This document shows, one piece after another, positions 24,320-31,088 of a DNA stretch of 32,435 bases. The position numbers and the translations under genes were made by a program. The notes below the pieces were generated by a model. It ran no database searches and was not told the origin of the DNA. It was given only the letters and a program-made list of their open reading frames with translations. The DNA comes from an uncultured Clostridia bacterium. GTDB taxonomy: Bacteria; Bacillota; Clostridia; TANB77; CAG-508. How positions within the stretch are numbered: position 1 is the stretch's first letter; every line of letters begins with the position of its first letter. The stretch is taken from assembly GCA_934133175.1 (NCBI GenBank), contig CAKPAX010000017.1:1-32435 (forward strand), written 5' to 3'.

Positions 24320-24350
24320 TATAGAACAGGAAAAATATTCCTGTTCTATA
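24320..24350 (-). terminator. 13-bp hairpin between the 152-aa gene and the uridylyltransferase gene
   Basis: A perfect 13-bp stem (24320-24332 and 24338-24350) with a 5-base loop lies 37 bases after the 152-aa gene. The T run on the minus strand is interrupted (TATTATTAAATTTTTT), so it may be a weak terminator or an attenuator ahead of the uridylyltransferase-pgcA operon. Confidence 0.55.
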
Positions 24351-24387
24351 TTTATATACTATTTAATTAAGATTTTCAATAGTTTTT

Positions 24388-24846
24388 TTAAATTTTTTGT
24401 ATTCCAGACGTATTAAGTACTTTACTATGCTTAGCTATAATATCTTGCATATGATTTTTAATATCATCTATTTTAAAACAATTCACAATATCTACTTGGT
24501 TTTCTGACATCATATTTTCTAATATGTTATTTATTTTTTTCATATATTCTTCTTTTCCTGCCACTATAATACACAACTCTTTATTAGTACACTTACATAG
24601 ATATTCTATTTTTTCATTATAATTATTTTCCCAATTTATTTCCAATAATTTTCTTTTTCTTTTTTCTTCTAAATTAATTTTATTTATTAATATTGTTGCA
24701 CTATCTTTTAAATTTTCTTCTGTTAATATCACTACTTTTTTATTTTCCTCTAATTTTTTGTTTATATATGGTAATACTATCATTTCTAAATGAAAATCGC
24801 TTGCATAAAAACTACATAATTTTTCTTCGTTTTCTTTAGTAATCAT
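24388..24846 (-). CDS. Unrecognised 152-aa soluble protein
   Basis: I do not recognise this with confidence. It is a soluble alpha/beta-looking protein: after FYASDFHLEMIVLPYINKKLEEN comes a strand KVVILTEEN, and later KELCIIVAGKEEYMKKIN. This arrangement loosely recalls small MEDS-like or RecA-fold sensory domains, but no P-loop or catalytic motif is present. Four cysteines are scattered. The start has GGAAAGGGA at about 9 bases. Its upstream region is unusually regulatory for so small a gene: a consensus promoter with a palindrome across the -10 box, a Spo0A-like box further upstream, and a leader hairpin. It is divergent from spoIIR. Confidence 0.7.
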   Translation of the reverse strand: MITKENEEKLCSFYASDFHLEMIVLPYINKKLEENKKVVILTEENLKDSATILINKINLEEKRKRKLLEINWENNYNEKIEYLCKCTNKELCIIVAGKEEYMKKINNILENMMSENQVDIVNCFKIDDIKNHMQDIIAKHSKVLNTSGIQKI

Positions 24847-24870
24847 ATAATATCAATCCCTTTCCATTTA

Positions 24871-24889
24871 CGGATATCTTTGATAGCCG
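24871..24889 (-). promoter_or_regulatory. Leader hairpin of the 152-aa gene
   Basis: An 8-bp stem with one mismatch (24871-24878 and 24882-24889) and a 3-base loop lies in the leader, about 16 bases before the RBS. I could not match it to a known riboswitch. Confidence 0.35.
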
Positions 24890-24910
24890 TGATATTCTTT
24901 TGTTAACTAC

Positions 24911-24925
24911 TGGTAAATTTTACCA
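24911..24925 (-). promoter_or_regulatory. Palindromic operator-like site over a -10 box
   Basis: A perfect 15-base palindrome (7-base arms around one central base, TGGTAAA and TTTACCA) overlaps the -10 hexamer of the promoter at 24917-24945. A repressor bound here would block RNA polymerase. The cognate regulator is not evident. Confidence 0.5.
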
Positions 24926-24945
24926 TTTTATTTCAAATATGTCAA
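24917..24945 (-). promoter_or_regulatory. Sigma-A promoter of the 152-aa gene
   Basis: The minus strand reads a perfect TTGACA, 17 bases and TAAAAT. The expected start near 24910 gives a leader of about 65 bases with a hairpin. Confidence 0.7.
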
Positions 24946-24975
24946 TTATATTTCAAATAAAATCATCGATTTTTT

Positions 24976-24982
24976 TCGACAT
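24976..24982 (-). promoter_or_regulatory. Candidate Spo0A box between the 152-aa gene and spoIIR
   Basis: TGTCGAA on the minus strand matches the core of the Spo0A box. It is centred about 70 bases upstream of the expected start of the 152-aa gene and about 100 bases upstream of the spoIIR start. A 7-base match can occur by chance. Confidence 0.4.
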
Positions 24983-25079
24983 GAATAATTTTCATAGTTT
25001 TGTAAATAATTAATTTAAAGAAATTTTTTACAAAAAAGTCTTATTTTTTATGAATAGGAAATTTAAAAGGAGGAAATAC

Positions 25080-25748
25080 ATGAAAATTTTTCAAAAAATA
25101 CTTAAAAATAAAAAGTTAAAATTTATACTTATTTTAATTTTTTTACTATCAATATATATTTATTTTTCAGCTCTATCATATGTAAATGCAACTTCTAATG
25201 ATTTAAAAAATAATTTATTTAGACTACATGTAATTGCAAATAGTGATTCTAAAGAAGATCAAAACTTGAAATATATTGTAAGAGATAATTTGCTAGATTA
25301 TATGAATTCACTTTGTGCTAACTGTTCTACTAAAGAAGAAGCTATTTCTATTGCAAAGGAACATATTAATGATTTTGAAAAAATTGCCACTAATACAATT
25401 ATAGAACATGGATATTCATATAATATAAGTGTTGAAATAGGAAATTTTGAGTTTCCAACCAAACAATACGGTGACATTTCACTTCCAGCAGGTTATTATG
25501 ATGCTTTAAGAGTTAAAATTGGAGAAGCAAAAGGACAAAATTGGTGGTGCGTAATGTTTCCTCCATTGTGCTTTGTTGATGTAACATCAGGTGTTGTTCC
25601 AGAAGATTCTAAAAAATTATTAAAAGAAAATTTATCAGAAGAAGATTTTACTTTAATATCTGATAATTCTAGTTCAGAAATAAATTTTAAATTTAAATTA
25701 TTAGAAATCTTTTCAAAGAATAATCTTATAACTGCAAAAAATAATTAA
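25080..25748 (+). CDS. spoIIR: Stage II sporulation protein R
   Basis: SpoIIR is the forespore signal, secreted across the septum, that activates the SpoIIGA protease and thereby sigma-E in the mother cell. The 222-aa protein has an N-terminal hydrophobic segment (residues ~15-35) ending in FSALSYVNA, a likely signal peptide. It continues with the family hallmarks FRLHVIANSDSKEDQNLKY, LPAGYYDALRVKIGEAKG and NWWCVMFPPLCFVD. ATG 25080 has AAGGAGG at ideal spacing; an upstream in-frame codon at 25050 lacks an RBS. A sigma-F promoter is expected from the family, but I could not find a convincing one. A terminator hairpin follows before murA. Confidence 0.94.
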   Translation: MKIFQKILKNKKLKFILILIFLLSIYIYFSALSYVNATSNDLKNNLFRLHVIANSDSKEDQNLKYIVRDNLLDYMNSLCANCSTKEEAISIAKEHINDFEKIATNTIIEHGYSYNISVEIGNFEFPTKQYGDISLPAGYYDALRVKIGEAKGQNWWCVMFPPLCFVDVTSGVVPEDSKKLLKENLSEEDFTLISDNSSSEINFKFKLLEIFSKNNLITAKNN

Positions 25749-25794
25749 AAATAGTTGTAAATTGTGTTCATTTATGTTATATTTCAATATAATT

Positions 25795-25813
25795 AGAGTG
25801 TTAATAACACTCT
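25795..25813 (+). terminator. Intrinsic terminator after spoIIR
   Basis: A perfect 8-bp stem (25795-25802 and 25806-25813) with a 3-base loop is followed by TTTACTTT. It isolates spoIIR from murA and stands about 38 bases before the murA start, so it could also act as a leader element for murA if transcription begins upstream. Confidence 0.65.
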
Positions 25814-25850
25814 TTTACTTTAGAAAAGATTTATTTTGGGGGTAATATAT

Positions 25851-27110
25851 TTGGAAAAACTAGTAATAACAGGACCAACACAATTAAATGGAGAAGTAAC
25901 AATTAGTGGTGCAAAAAATGCTGCAGTTGCTATATTACCAGCTACACTTTTAATAGATGGAATTTGCACAATTGATAATATACCTAATATAAGTGATGTA
26001 AAAATTTCCTGCGAAATATTAGAAAAATTGGGAGCTAAAATAACATGGAACACTCCTAATGAAATAACTATAGACACAAGAAATATAACAACAACAGTAG
26101 CTCCTTTAGATTTAACTAGAAAATTTAGAGCATCTTATTACATAATTGGAGCAATGCTTGGAAGAAAAGGAAAAATACAAGTTGGTATGCCTGGAGGTTG
26201 TAAATTAGGTGCAAGACCAATCGATCAACATATAAAAGGTTTTGAAGCACTTGGAGCCTCAGTAGAAGTAGAAAAAGGAAACATAACAGCAAAAGCAGAT
26301 AAATTAATAGGAAATTCTGTATATATGGATGTTGTATCAGTTGGTGCAACAATAAATGTTATGCTATCTGCTGTATTAGCAGAAGGAACTACAATTATAG
26401 ATAATGCAGCAAAAGAACCACATATTGTTGATGTTGCTAATTTCCTAAACACAATGGGAGCTGATATCAGAGGTGCTGGAACAGATGTAATAAAAATTAA
26501 TGGTGTAAAAAAATTATCTGGCAACGCATCCTATTCTGTAGTTCCAGATCAAATAGAAGCAGGAACATTTATGTTAGCAGCAGTTGCTTCAAAAGGAAAT
26601 ATTTTATTAAAAAACTGCATTACAAAACATTTAGAATCAATAACAGCAAAAATAATAGAAGTTGGTGGTCAAGTAGAAGACTATGGAGATAGTATAAGAG
26701 TTTGGTGTAATAAAAGACCCGGAAAAGCCAATATAAAAACTCTTCCTTATCCAGGTTTTCCAACAGACTTGCAACCTCAAATGGGAGTTGTTCTATCAGT
26801 AGCAAATGGTACTAGTGTTATTAACGAAAGTATATGGGAATCAAGATTCCAATATACTGAAGAATTAAATAAAATGGGAGCAAAAATTACTGCTCAAGGA
26901 AAAACAGCATTCTTTGAAGGTGTAGATAAATTATATTCAGCTCCAGTATATTCTACTGATTTAAGAGCTGGAGCAGCATTAATAATTGCTGGTATAATAG
27001 CAGAAGGCGAAACAGAAATATATAATCTTGAACATATTGATAGAGGTTATGAAAATATTGAAGGGAAATTTAGAAATTTAGGTGCTAATATAAAAAGAAT
27101 AACAGAGTAA
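25851..27110 (+). CDS. murA: UDP-N-acetylglucosamine 1-carboxyvinyltransferase
   Basis: MurA transfers enolpyruvate from PEP to UDP-GlcNAc, the first committed step of peptidoglycan synthesis. The 419-aa protein begins LEKLVITGPTQLNGEVTISGAKNAAVAILPA (Lys-Asn of the substrate site). It has the loop MPGGCKLGARPIDQH with the catalytic cysteine that fosfomycin alkylates, so it should be fosfomycin-sensitive. The C-terminal FESRFQYTEELNKMGA-like block and the TDLRAGAALIIAGIIAEGETEIYNLEHIDRGYENIEGK stretch (split here only for description) fit the family. The start is TTG 25851, seven bases after GGGGGT; an upstream TTG at 25836 overlaps that RBS. It begins a murA-walJ-rlmH run. Confidence 0.96.
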   Translation: MEKLVITGPTQLNGEVTISGAKNAAVAILPATLLIDGICTIDNIPNISDVKISCEILEKLGAKITWNTPNEITIDTRNITTTVAPLDLTRKFRASYYIIGAMLGRKGKIQVGMPGGCKLGARPIDQHIKGFEALGASVEVEKGNITAKADKLIGNSVYMDVVSVGATINVMLSAVLAEGTTIIDNAAKEPHIVDVANFLNTMGADIRGAGTDVIKINGVKKLSGNASYSVVPDQIEAGTFMLAAVASKGNILLKNCITKHLESITAKIIEVGGQVEDYGDSIRVWCNKRPGKANIKTLPYPGFPTDLQPQMGVVLSVANGTSVINESIWESRFQYTEELNKMGAKITAQGKTAFFEGVDKLYSAPVYSTDLRAGAALIIAGIIAEGETEIYNLEHIDRGYENIEGKFRNLGANIKRITE

Positions 27111-27131
27111 AAATAGAAAGAAGAAATAAAT

Positions 27132-27920
27132 ATGCTAAATTTTTGTAGTTTATATAGTGGGAGTAGTGGAAATAGTTTATTTGTGCAAACAGAAAACACA
27201 AGAATATTAATAGATGCAGGTGTTAGTAGTAAAAAAATAGAAGAAGGTTTAAAATCTATAGATGTTGAACCTTCTTCTATTGATGCTATATTAATAACAC
27301 ATGAACATTCAGATCATGTTCAAGGTCTTGGAACTTTTTCTAAAAAATTTAATACCCCAATTTATGCAAATCAAGAAACCATCGATAATATGCAAAATCA
27401 AATATTAAAAATATCAGAAAAAAATATAAAAAAATTTAAAGTTGATGATAAATTTTCTATTGGAGATATAGATATTAAATCTTTTTCCATCCCACATGAT
27501 GCCGCTAATCCCTGCGGATTTAATATATTTAATGGAAATAAAAAATTAAGTATAGCAACAGATATTGGACATATGGATAATAAATTAATTAAAAATTTAG
27601 AGGATAGCTTATTTATTTTATTGGAATCAAATTATGATCCAGAAATAATAAAATATTCTAGATACCCATATAGTTTAAAAAGTAGAATTACTGGACCTTT
27701 AGGTCACCTATCAAATGATTCTGCTGGAAAAACTATATCATACTTATTAAACTCTGGACTAAAAAGTGCAATGTTAGGTCACTTAAGTAAAGAAAATAAT
27801 TTCCCAGAATTAGCTTATAAAACAGTTGTCGATCAATTAATGGAAAAAAATAATTTTAATACTTCTCTATCTTTAAGTGTAGCAGATAGAAATAATCCAG
27901 GTAAATTATTAGAATTTTAA
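27132..27920 (+). CDS. walJ: MBL-fold exonuclease-like protein WalJ (YycJ)
   Basis: WalJ/YycJ is a metallo-beta-lactamase-fold protein encoded near the WalRK system in Bacillus; it is linked to coordination of cell division and replication and has been described as a 5'-exonuclease. The 262-aa protein starts LNFCSLYSGSSGNSLFVQTENTRILIDAG and has the metal motif ITHEHSDHVQGL near residue 57. Further ligands lie in SFSIPHDAANPCGFNI, ATDIGHM and a final LGHLSKENN. The length matches the family. It starts 21 bases after murA, with a weak GAAAGAAG RBS. In B. subtilis rlmH lies close to it, as here. Confidence 0.9.
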   Translation: MLNFCSLYSGSSGNSLFVQTENTRILIDAGVSSKKIEEGLKSIDVEPSSIDAILITHEHSDHVQGLGTFSKKFNTPIYANQETIDNMQNQILKISEKNIKKFKVDDKFSIGDIDIKSFSIPHDAANPCGFNIFNGNKKLSIATDIGHMDNKLIKNLEDSLFILLESNYDPEIIKYSRYPYSLKSRITGPLGHLSNDSAGKTISYLLNSGLKSAMLGHLSKENNFPELAYKTVVDQLMEKNNFNTSLSLSVADRNNPGKLLEF

Positions 27921-27935
27921 AAGGAGTTTATACAT

Positions 27936-28415
27936 ATGTTAAATATTAATATTATTTGCGTTGGTAAAATAAAAGAAAATTACCTAAAAGATGCAATAAC
28001 AGAGTATTCTAAAAGGCTTTCTAAATATTGTAAACTTGAAATTACTGAATTACCAGATGAAAAAATTCCAGACAAGATAAATGAAAAAATTTCAAATACC
28101 ATAAAAGAAAAAGAATCTATCAATATTATTAATCATATAAAAAAAGATTCACATATTATATGTTTAGACTTAAAAGGTAAAGAATTATCTTCAGAAGGTT
28201 TTTCTTCATATATTGATAACATTTCTTTAACTAATAGTCATATTACATTTATAATAGGGGGATCTTTAGGTTTATCTGACAAATTATTATCAATTTGTAA
28301 TTACAAAATATGTTTCTCTAAAATGACTTTTCCTCATCAATTAATCAGAGTATTTTTGCTCGAACAAATTTACAGAGGATTTAAAATCATTAATAATGAG
28401 ACATATCACAAATAA
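27936..28415 (+). CDS. rlmH: 23S rRNA (pseudouridine1915-N3)-methyltransferase
   Basis: RlmH is a SPOUT methyltransferase that modifies pseudouridine 1915 in helix 69 of 23S rRNA. The 159-aa protein begins INIICVGKIKENYLKDAITEYSKRLSKY. It contains the SAM-knot segments LDLKGKELSSEGFSSYI and FIIGGSLGLSD and ends in MTFPHQLIRVFLLEQIYRGFKIINNETYHK, which is diagnostic for the family. The RBS is AAAGGAG. It is the last gene of murA-walJ-rlmH. Only 9 bases separate its stop codon from the inverted-repeat element that follows. Confidence 0.97.
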   Translation: MLNINIICVGKIKENYLKDAITEYSKRLSKYCKLEITELPDEKIPDKINEKISNTIKEKESINIINHIKKDSHIICLDLKGKELSSEGFSSYIDNISLTNSHITFIIGGSLGLSDKLLSICNYKICFSKMTFPHQLIRVFLLEQIYRGFKIINNETYHK

Positions 28416-28424
28416 ATATTTATC

Positions 28425-28530
28425 TGTAGAGAAAATAATATAAGAAATAAAAATCAAATTAAACATGTTTTAGGGGCGTAAAATAGTTATAAAATTATTT
28501 TTTAATGGGGGGAATATTATTTTCTCTACA
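28425..28530. repeat. 106-nt inverted-repeat element between convergent genes
   Basis: Perfect 17-base terminal inverted repeats (28425-28441 and 28514-28530) enclose 72 bases. The inside contains a TTTTA/TAAAA hairpin with a GGGGCG loop, and a second G run (GGGGGG) next to the right arm. No T run follows on either strand, so it is not a classic terminator. It fills the gap between the rlmH stop and the stop of a small minus-strand ORF. It could be a structured RNA, a transcript-end stabiliser or a small mobile repeat. Confidence 0.65.
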
Positions 28531-28533
28531 AGC

Positions 28534-28638
28534 TTAATTACTATTTAAATTTTTTAAAATTTTTTTAGATAATAAATTTATTACAATATTCTTTATTGCA
28601 ATAAAAATTGAAATAAAAATAAAAACTTTAATTATCAT
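28534..28638 (-). CDS. Possible 34-aa hydrophobic small protein
   Basis: An ATG at 28638 follows AAAGGA at 6 bases and encodes a 34-residue peptide. It has a central hydrophobic helix (VFIFISIFIAI) and a lysine-rich end (LLSKKILKN), like small membrane-bound peptides. It lies 65 bases downstream of spmB and could be a third gene of the spmA-spmB transcript. It is not SpoVM. The A/T-rich composition means short hydrophobic frames arise easily, so confidence is low. Confidence 0.35.
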   Translation of the reverse strand: MIIKVFIFISIFIAIKNIVINLLSKKILKNLNSN

Positions 28639-28703
28639 TTAACTTCCTTTGAAATAAACTGACATAATAATACACTATTATATTTATTCTGTCAACGAAA
28701 ACT

Positions 28704-29231
28704 CTATGACAAAATTCGCCAAATAACAACAGATGTTAACATTCCTGCTATATCTGCAGCTAATGCTGCTATTAAAACAAATCTTGTTTTCTTTATTCTC
28801 ACCGCACTTGTGTATATTGCTATTGTATAAAGAGTAGTTTCAGTTGATCCCATAATTGTAGAGGTAATTAACCCAATATTACTATCTACTCCAAATTTCT
28901 TCATTATATCTGTTGCTACAGCAATTGAAGCACTCCCTGAGATAGGCCTTAACATTGCAAGTGGCATTATTTCGCTTGGAATATTTAGTAATATTAAACC
29001 TGGCTTTATTAATTCTATTAAAAAATTCAATACTCCTGAACTTCTTAACGCTCCTATTGCAACAAATAATCCTATTAAAGTCGGAAAAATTTTTAAAACA
29101 ATTTCTATTCCTTCTTTTGCTCCATCTAAGAAAATATCAAAAACCTTATTTTTTTCTATTAATCCAAACAATAAAATTATTAATATAACTGTTGGCATAG
29201 CAGCACTTGATATATAATCAACAATTTTCAT
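28704..29231 (-). CDS. spmB: Spore maturation protein B
   Basis: SpmB acts with SpmA in dehydration of the spore core during late sporulation. It is a polytopic nucleoside-recognition/gate-domain membrane protein. The 175-aa sequence has about five hydrophobic segments and the motifs IFPTLIGLFVAIGALRSSG, MLRPISGSASIAV and IMGSTETTLYTIAIYTSAV, which are hallmarks of the Gate family and SpmB. Its RBS AAGGAGA lies within the last codons of spmA; the two genes are separated by a single base, so they are translationally coupled. No separate promoter is visible. Confidence 0.93.
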   Translation of the reverse strand: MKIVDYISSAAMPTVILIILLFGLIEKNKVFDIFLDGAKEGIEIVLKIFPTLIGLFVAIGALRSSGVLNFLIELIKPGLILLNIPSEIMPLAMLRPISGSASIAVATDIMKKFGVDSNIGLITSTIMGSTETTLYTIAIYTSAVRIKKTRFVLIAALAADIAGMLTSVVIWRILS

Positions 29232-29232
29232 T

Positions 29233-29817
29233 TTATCTCCTTTTACCTAATTTTATAAATAATTTTGTAACTAAAACTCCTATAATAGCAGCAACTATAG
29301 TTGCTATCCAAACTGGAAATATAATTTTAGTTGGATTAGCAGATCCTAATGAATTTCTTATAGCTATAACTGTAGTTGGTATAATTTGTAAAGATGCCGT
29401 ATTAATCACAATTAACATTACCATGGAATTAGTCAACTTATCCTTTTGAATATTATCTTTCTGCATAGATTGCATAGCTTTTATTCCTAAAGGAGTTGCT
29501 GCATTTCCTAATCCTAATATATTTGCAATCATATTCATAGAAATCTGTTTTTGTATAAAATTGTTATTCTTCAAATCAGGAAATAAAAACTTTATTAATG
29601 GTCTTAAAAATTTAGTAAGCCTTTCAACAACAGTAGTTTTTGATGCTACTGCCATTATTCCATTCCATAAACACATTGTTCCTAATAAAGTCAAAGATAA
29701 TGTAACCGCTCCTTCGGTAGATTCAAAAATAGAATTATTTACATTATTTATATTTCCAGAAAAAAAAGCATAAATAAATGATATAATTATAAACATTGGC
29801 CATAATATATTTAACAT
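29233..29817 (-). CDS. spmA: Spore maturation protein A
   Basis: SpmA is the partner of SpmB in spore core dehydration. The 194-aa membrane protein begins with a hydrophobic helix (LWPMFIIISFIYAFFSG). It has the Gate-domain stretch AVTLSLTLLGTMCLWNGIMAVASKTTVVERL and a conserved MNMIANILGLGNAATPLGIKAMQSMQ. The C-terminal half adds more membrane helices (VMLIVINTASLQIIPTTVIAIR). The start has GGGGAG upstream. The gene is divergent from abrB; any sigma-E or sigma-G type promoter in the 30-130 bases upstream is not obvious to me. Confidence 0.93.
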   Translation of the reverse strand: MLNILWPMFIIISFIYAFFSGNINNVNNSIFESTEGAVTLSLTLLGTMCLWNGIMAVASKTTVVERLTKFLRPLIKFLFPDLKNNNFIQKQISMNMIANILGLGNAATPLGIKAMQSMQKDNIQKDKLTNSMVMLIVINTASLQIIPTTVIAIRNSLGSANPTKIIFPVWIATIVAAIIGVLVTKLFIKLGKRR

Positions 29818-29904
29818 TTTTTCTCCCCTAAATTAATATTATTACATAAAAAATGAATTTATACATTTTTCCATATATTGTTAAAATTAATTTAATTAAA
29901 CTTA

Positions 29905-29933
29905 TTGACCAGAACACTTTCATATGATATATT
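29905..29933 (+). promoter_or_regulatory. Sigma-A promoter of abrB
   Basis: TTGACC, a 17-base spacer and TATATT, with expected transcription start near 29940. The leader then carries a Spo0A box before the RBS. Confidence 0.65.
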
Positions 29934-29948
29934 ATATTTGTAAAGTGG

Positions 29949-29956
29949 TTGTCGAA
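29949..29956 (+). promoter_or_regulatory. Spo0A box in the abrB leader
   Basis: TTGTCGAA is an exact Spo0A-box core, at about +9 to +16 from the predicted start. In B. subtilis Spo0A~P represses abrB from sites just downstream of the promoter, so the position matches known biology closely. Confidence 0.65.
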
Positions 29957-29984
29957 TTTTGTAGTATTTGAGGAGGATGAGTCT

Positions 29985-30233
29985 ATGAAATCAACAGGTA
30001 TCGTTAGAAAAGTAGATGAACTTGGAAGAGTAGTAATACCTATAGAAATAAGAAATAAATTTAATATAGCAGAAAAAGATCCAATAGAAATTTATGTAGA
30101 TGGTTCTTCTATCGTTCTAAAAAAATATGAACCAAATTGTATATTTTGTGGAAATACTAAAAATTTAATAGAATACAAAGACAAATTAATTTGTGATAAA
30201 TGTTCTAACAAAATATCAGAATTAAAAAAATAA
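29985..30233 (+). CDS. abrB: AbrB-family transition-state regulator with C-terminal CxxC pairs
   Basis: AbrB represses stationary-phase and sporulation genes during growth. The 82-aa protein has the swapped-hairpin DNA-binding domain in residues 1-50 (KSTGIVRKVDELGRVVIP, then EIYVDGSSIVLKKYEPN), nearly identical to Bacillus AbrB. The C-terminal part replaces the Bacillus dimerisation tail with CIFCGNTKNLI and LICDKCSNKI, two CxxC pairs that probably bind zinc, as in clostridial AbrB. I start it at ATG 29985, behind GGAGGATGAG; the frame extends to 29949, but that stretch holds the Spo0A box. It converges on rsmI, the order found in B. subtilis. Confidence 0.92.
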   Translation: MKSTGIVRKVDELGRVVIPIEIRNKFNIAEKDPIEIYVDGSSIVLKKYEPNCIFCGNTKNLIEYKDKLICDKCSNKISELKK

Positions 30234-30260
30234 AAATCTCTATGAGATTTTTATTTTTTT
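30224..30260. terminator. Palindromic bidirectional terminator shared by abrB and rsmI
   Basis: A perfect 17-bp palindrome with a 3-base loop (30224-30240 and 30244-30260) ends in seven T on each strand. The stop codon of abrB (30231-30233) lies in the left arm and that of rsmI (30251-30253) at the mirrored position, so both genes end in Lys-Lys-stop encoded by the same stem. Confidence 0.85.
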
Positions 30261-31078
30261 ATAAACTTCATATATATTTCATTTTTGTCAACATTTCTTA
30301 GTTTAGCAATTTTTTTTATTATATCTTTTTTTTCATATCCTAACTTTTCATAATATTTATATTGTTCTTCAATATCTAAACTAGCTAGTTCAGTTTTAGC
30401 ATCCTTTTTTTGTTCATTTTTTTCTATAATAATAACAATTTCTCCTCTTAAATTTTGGGATTTTATCATAATATCTTTTATAGTTCCTCTTATATATTCT
30501 TCATGAATTTTAGTTAATTCACGTGCTAAAACAACTTGTCTATTATCTAAAATTTTGCTTAAATCTGACAATGTTTTACTCAATTTATGGGGAGCCTCAT
30601 AAATTATAATAGTATCTTCTGCATCTTTTATCTTATTTAATTGTTCTTGTCTTAATTTTTTGTTTAAAGATAAAAAACCCATAAAAGTAAATTCTTTAGT
30701 ACTTATACCAGAACATATTAAAGCATTTACCATTGCGCATGCACCTGGTATTGGCACAATATTAATATCATTTTCTATAGCTCTTTTTACAATTTCTTCT
30801 CCTGGATCTGAGATTCCCGGAGTTCCGGCATCAGAAACTAAAGCAATATTTTCTCCATCTAATAATTTTTTTATCAAAACATCTGATTTATCTTCTTCAT
30901 TATGTCTATGATAACTAATTAATGGTTTTGAAATTTCAAAATGATTTAATAACTTTAACGTATGTCTTGTATCCTCTGCTGCAATTATATCTACATCATT
31001 TAATACTTTTAACGCTCTTAAAGTTATATCATCTAGATTTCCAATTGGCGTTGCAACTAAATATAAGTTTCCTTTCAT
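30251..31078 (-). CDS. rsmI: 16S rRNA (cytidine1402-2'-O)-methyltransferase
   Basis: RsmI methylates the ribose of C1402 in the decoding centre of 16S rRNA. The 275-aa protein has the class III methyltransferase (tetrapyrrole methylase) fold: LYLVATPIGNLDDITLRALKVLN at the N-terminus, then AAEDTRHTLKLLNHF, and SDAGTPGISDPGEEIV followed by VPIPGACAMVNALICSG. These are near-invariant in the family. It is the second gene after trmN6, 10 bases downstream. It shares a palindromic terminator with abrB. B. subtilis has the same yabB-rsmI-abrB neighbourhood. Confidence 0.96.
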   Translation of the reverse strand: MKGNLYLVATPIGNLDDITLRALKVLNDVDIIAAEDTRHTLKLLNHFEISKPLISYHRHNEEDKSDVLIKKLLDGENIALVSDAGTPGISDPGEEIVKRAIENDINIVPIPGACAMVNALICSGISTKEFTFMGFLSLNKKLRQEQLNKIKDAEDTIIIYEAPHKLSKTLSDLSKILDNRQVVLARELTKIHEEYIRGTIKDIMIKSQNLRGEIVIIIEKNEQKKDAKTELASLDIEEQYKYYEKLGYEKKDIIKKIAKLRNVDKNEIYMKFIKK

Positions 31079-31088
31079 AACTTCTCCT

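Noticed and set aside
24847..24912. Leader of the 152-aa gene as a known riboswitch
   Set aside because: Only one short hairpin; I could not find the conserved cores of the riboswitch classes I considered.
26125..26805. Minus-strand frames inside murA
   Set aside because: Antisense shadows of a clearly conserved gene with Leu-rich, featureless translations.
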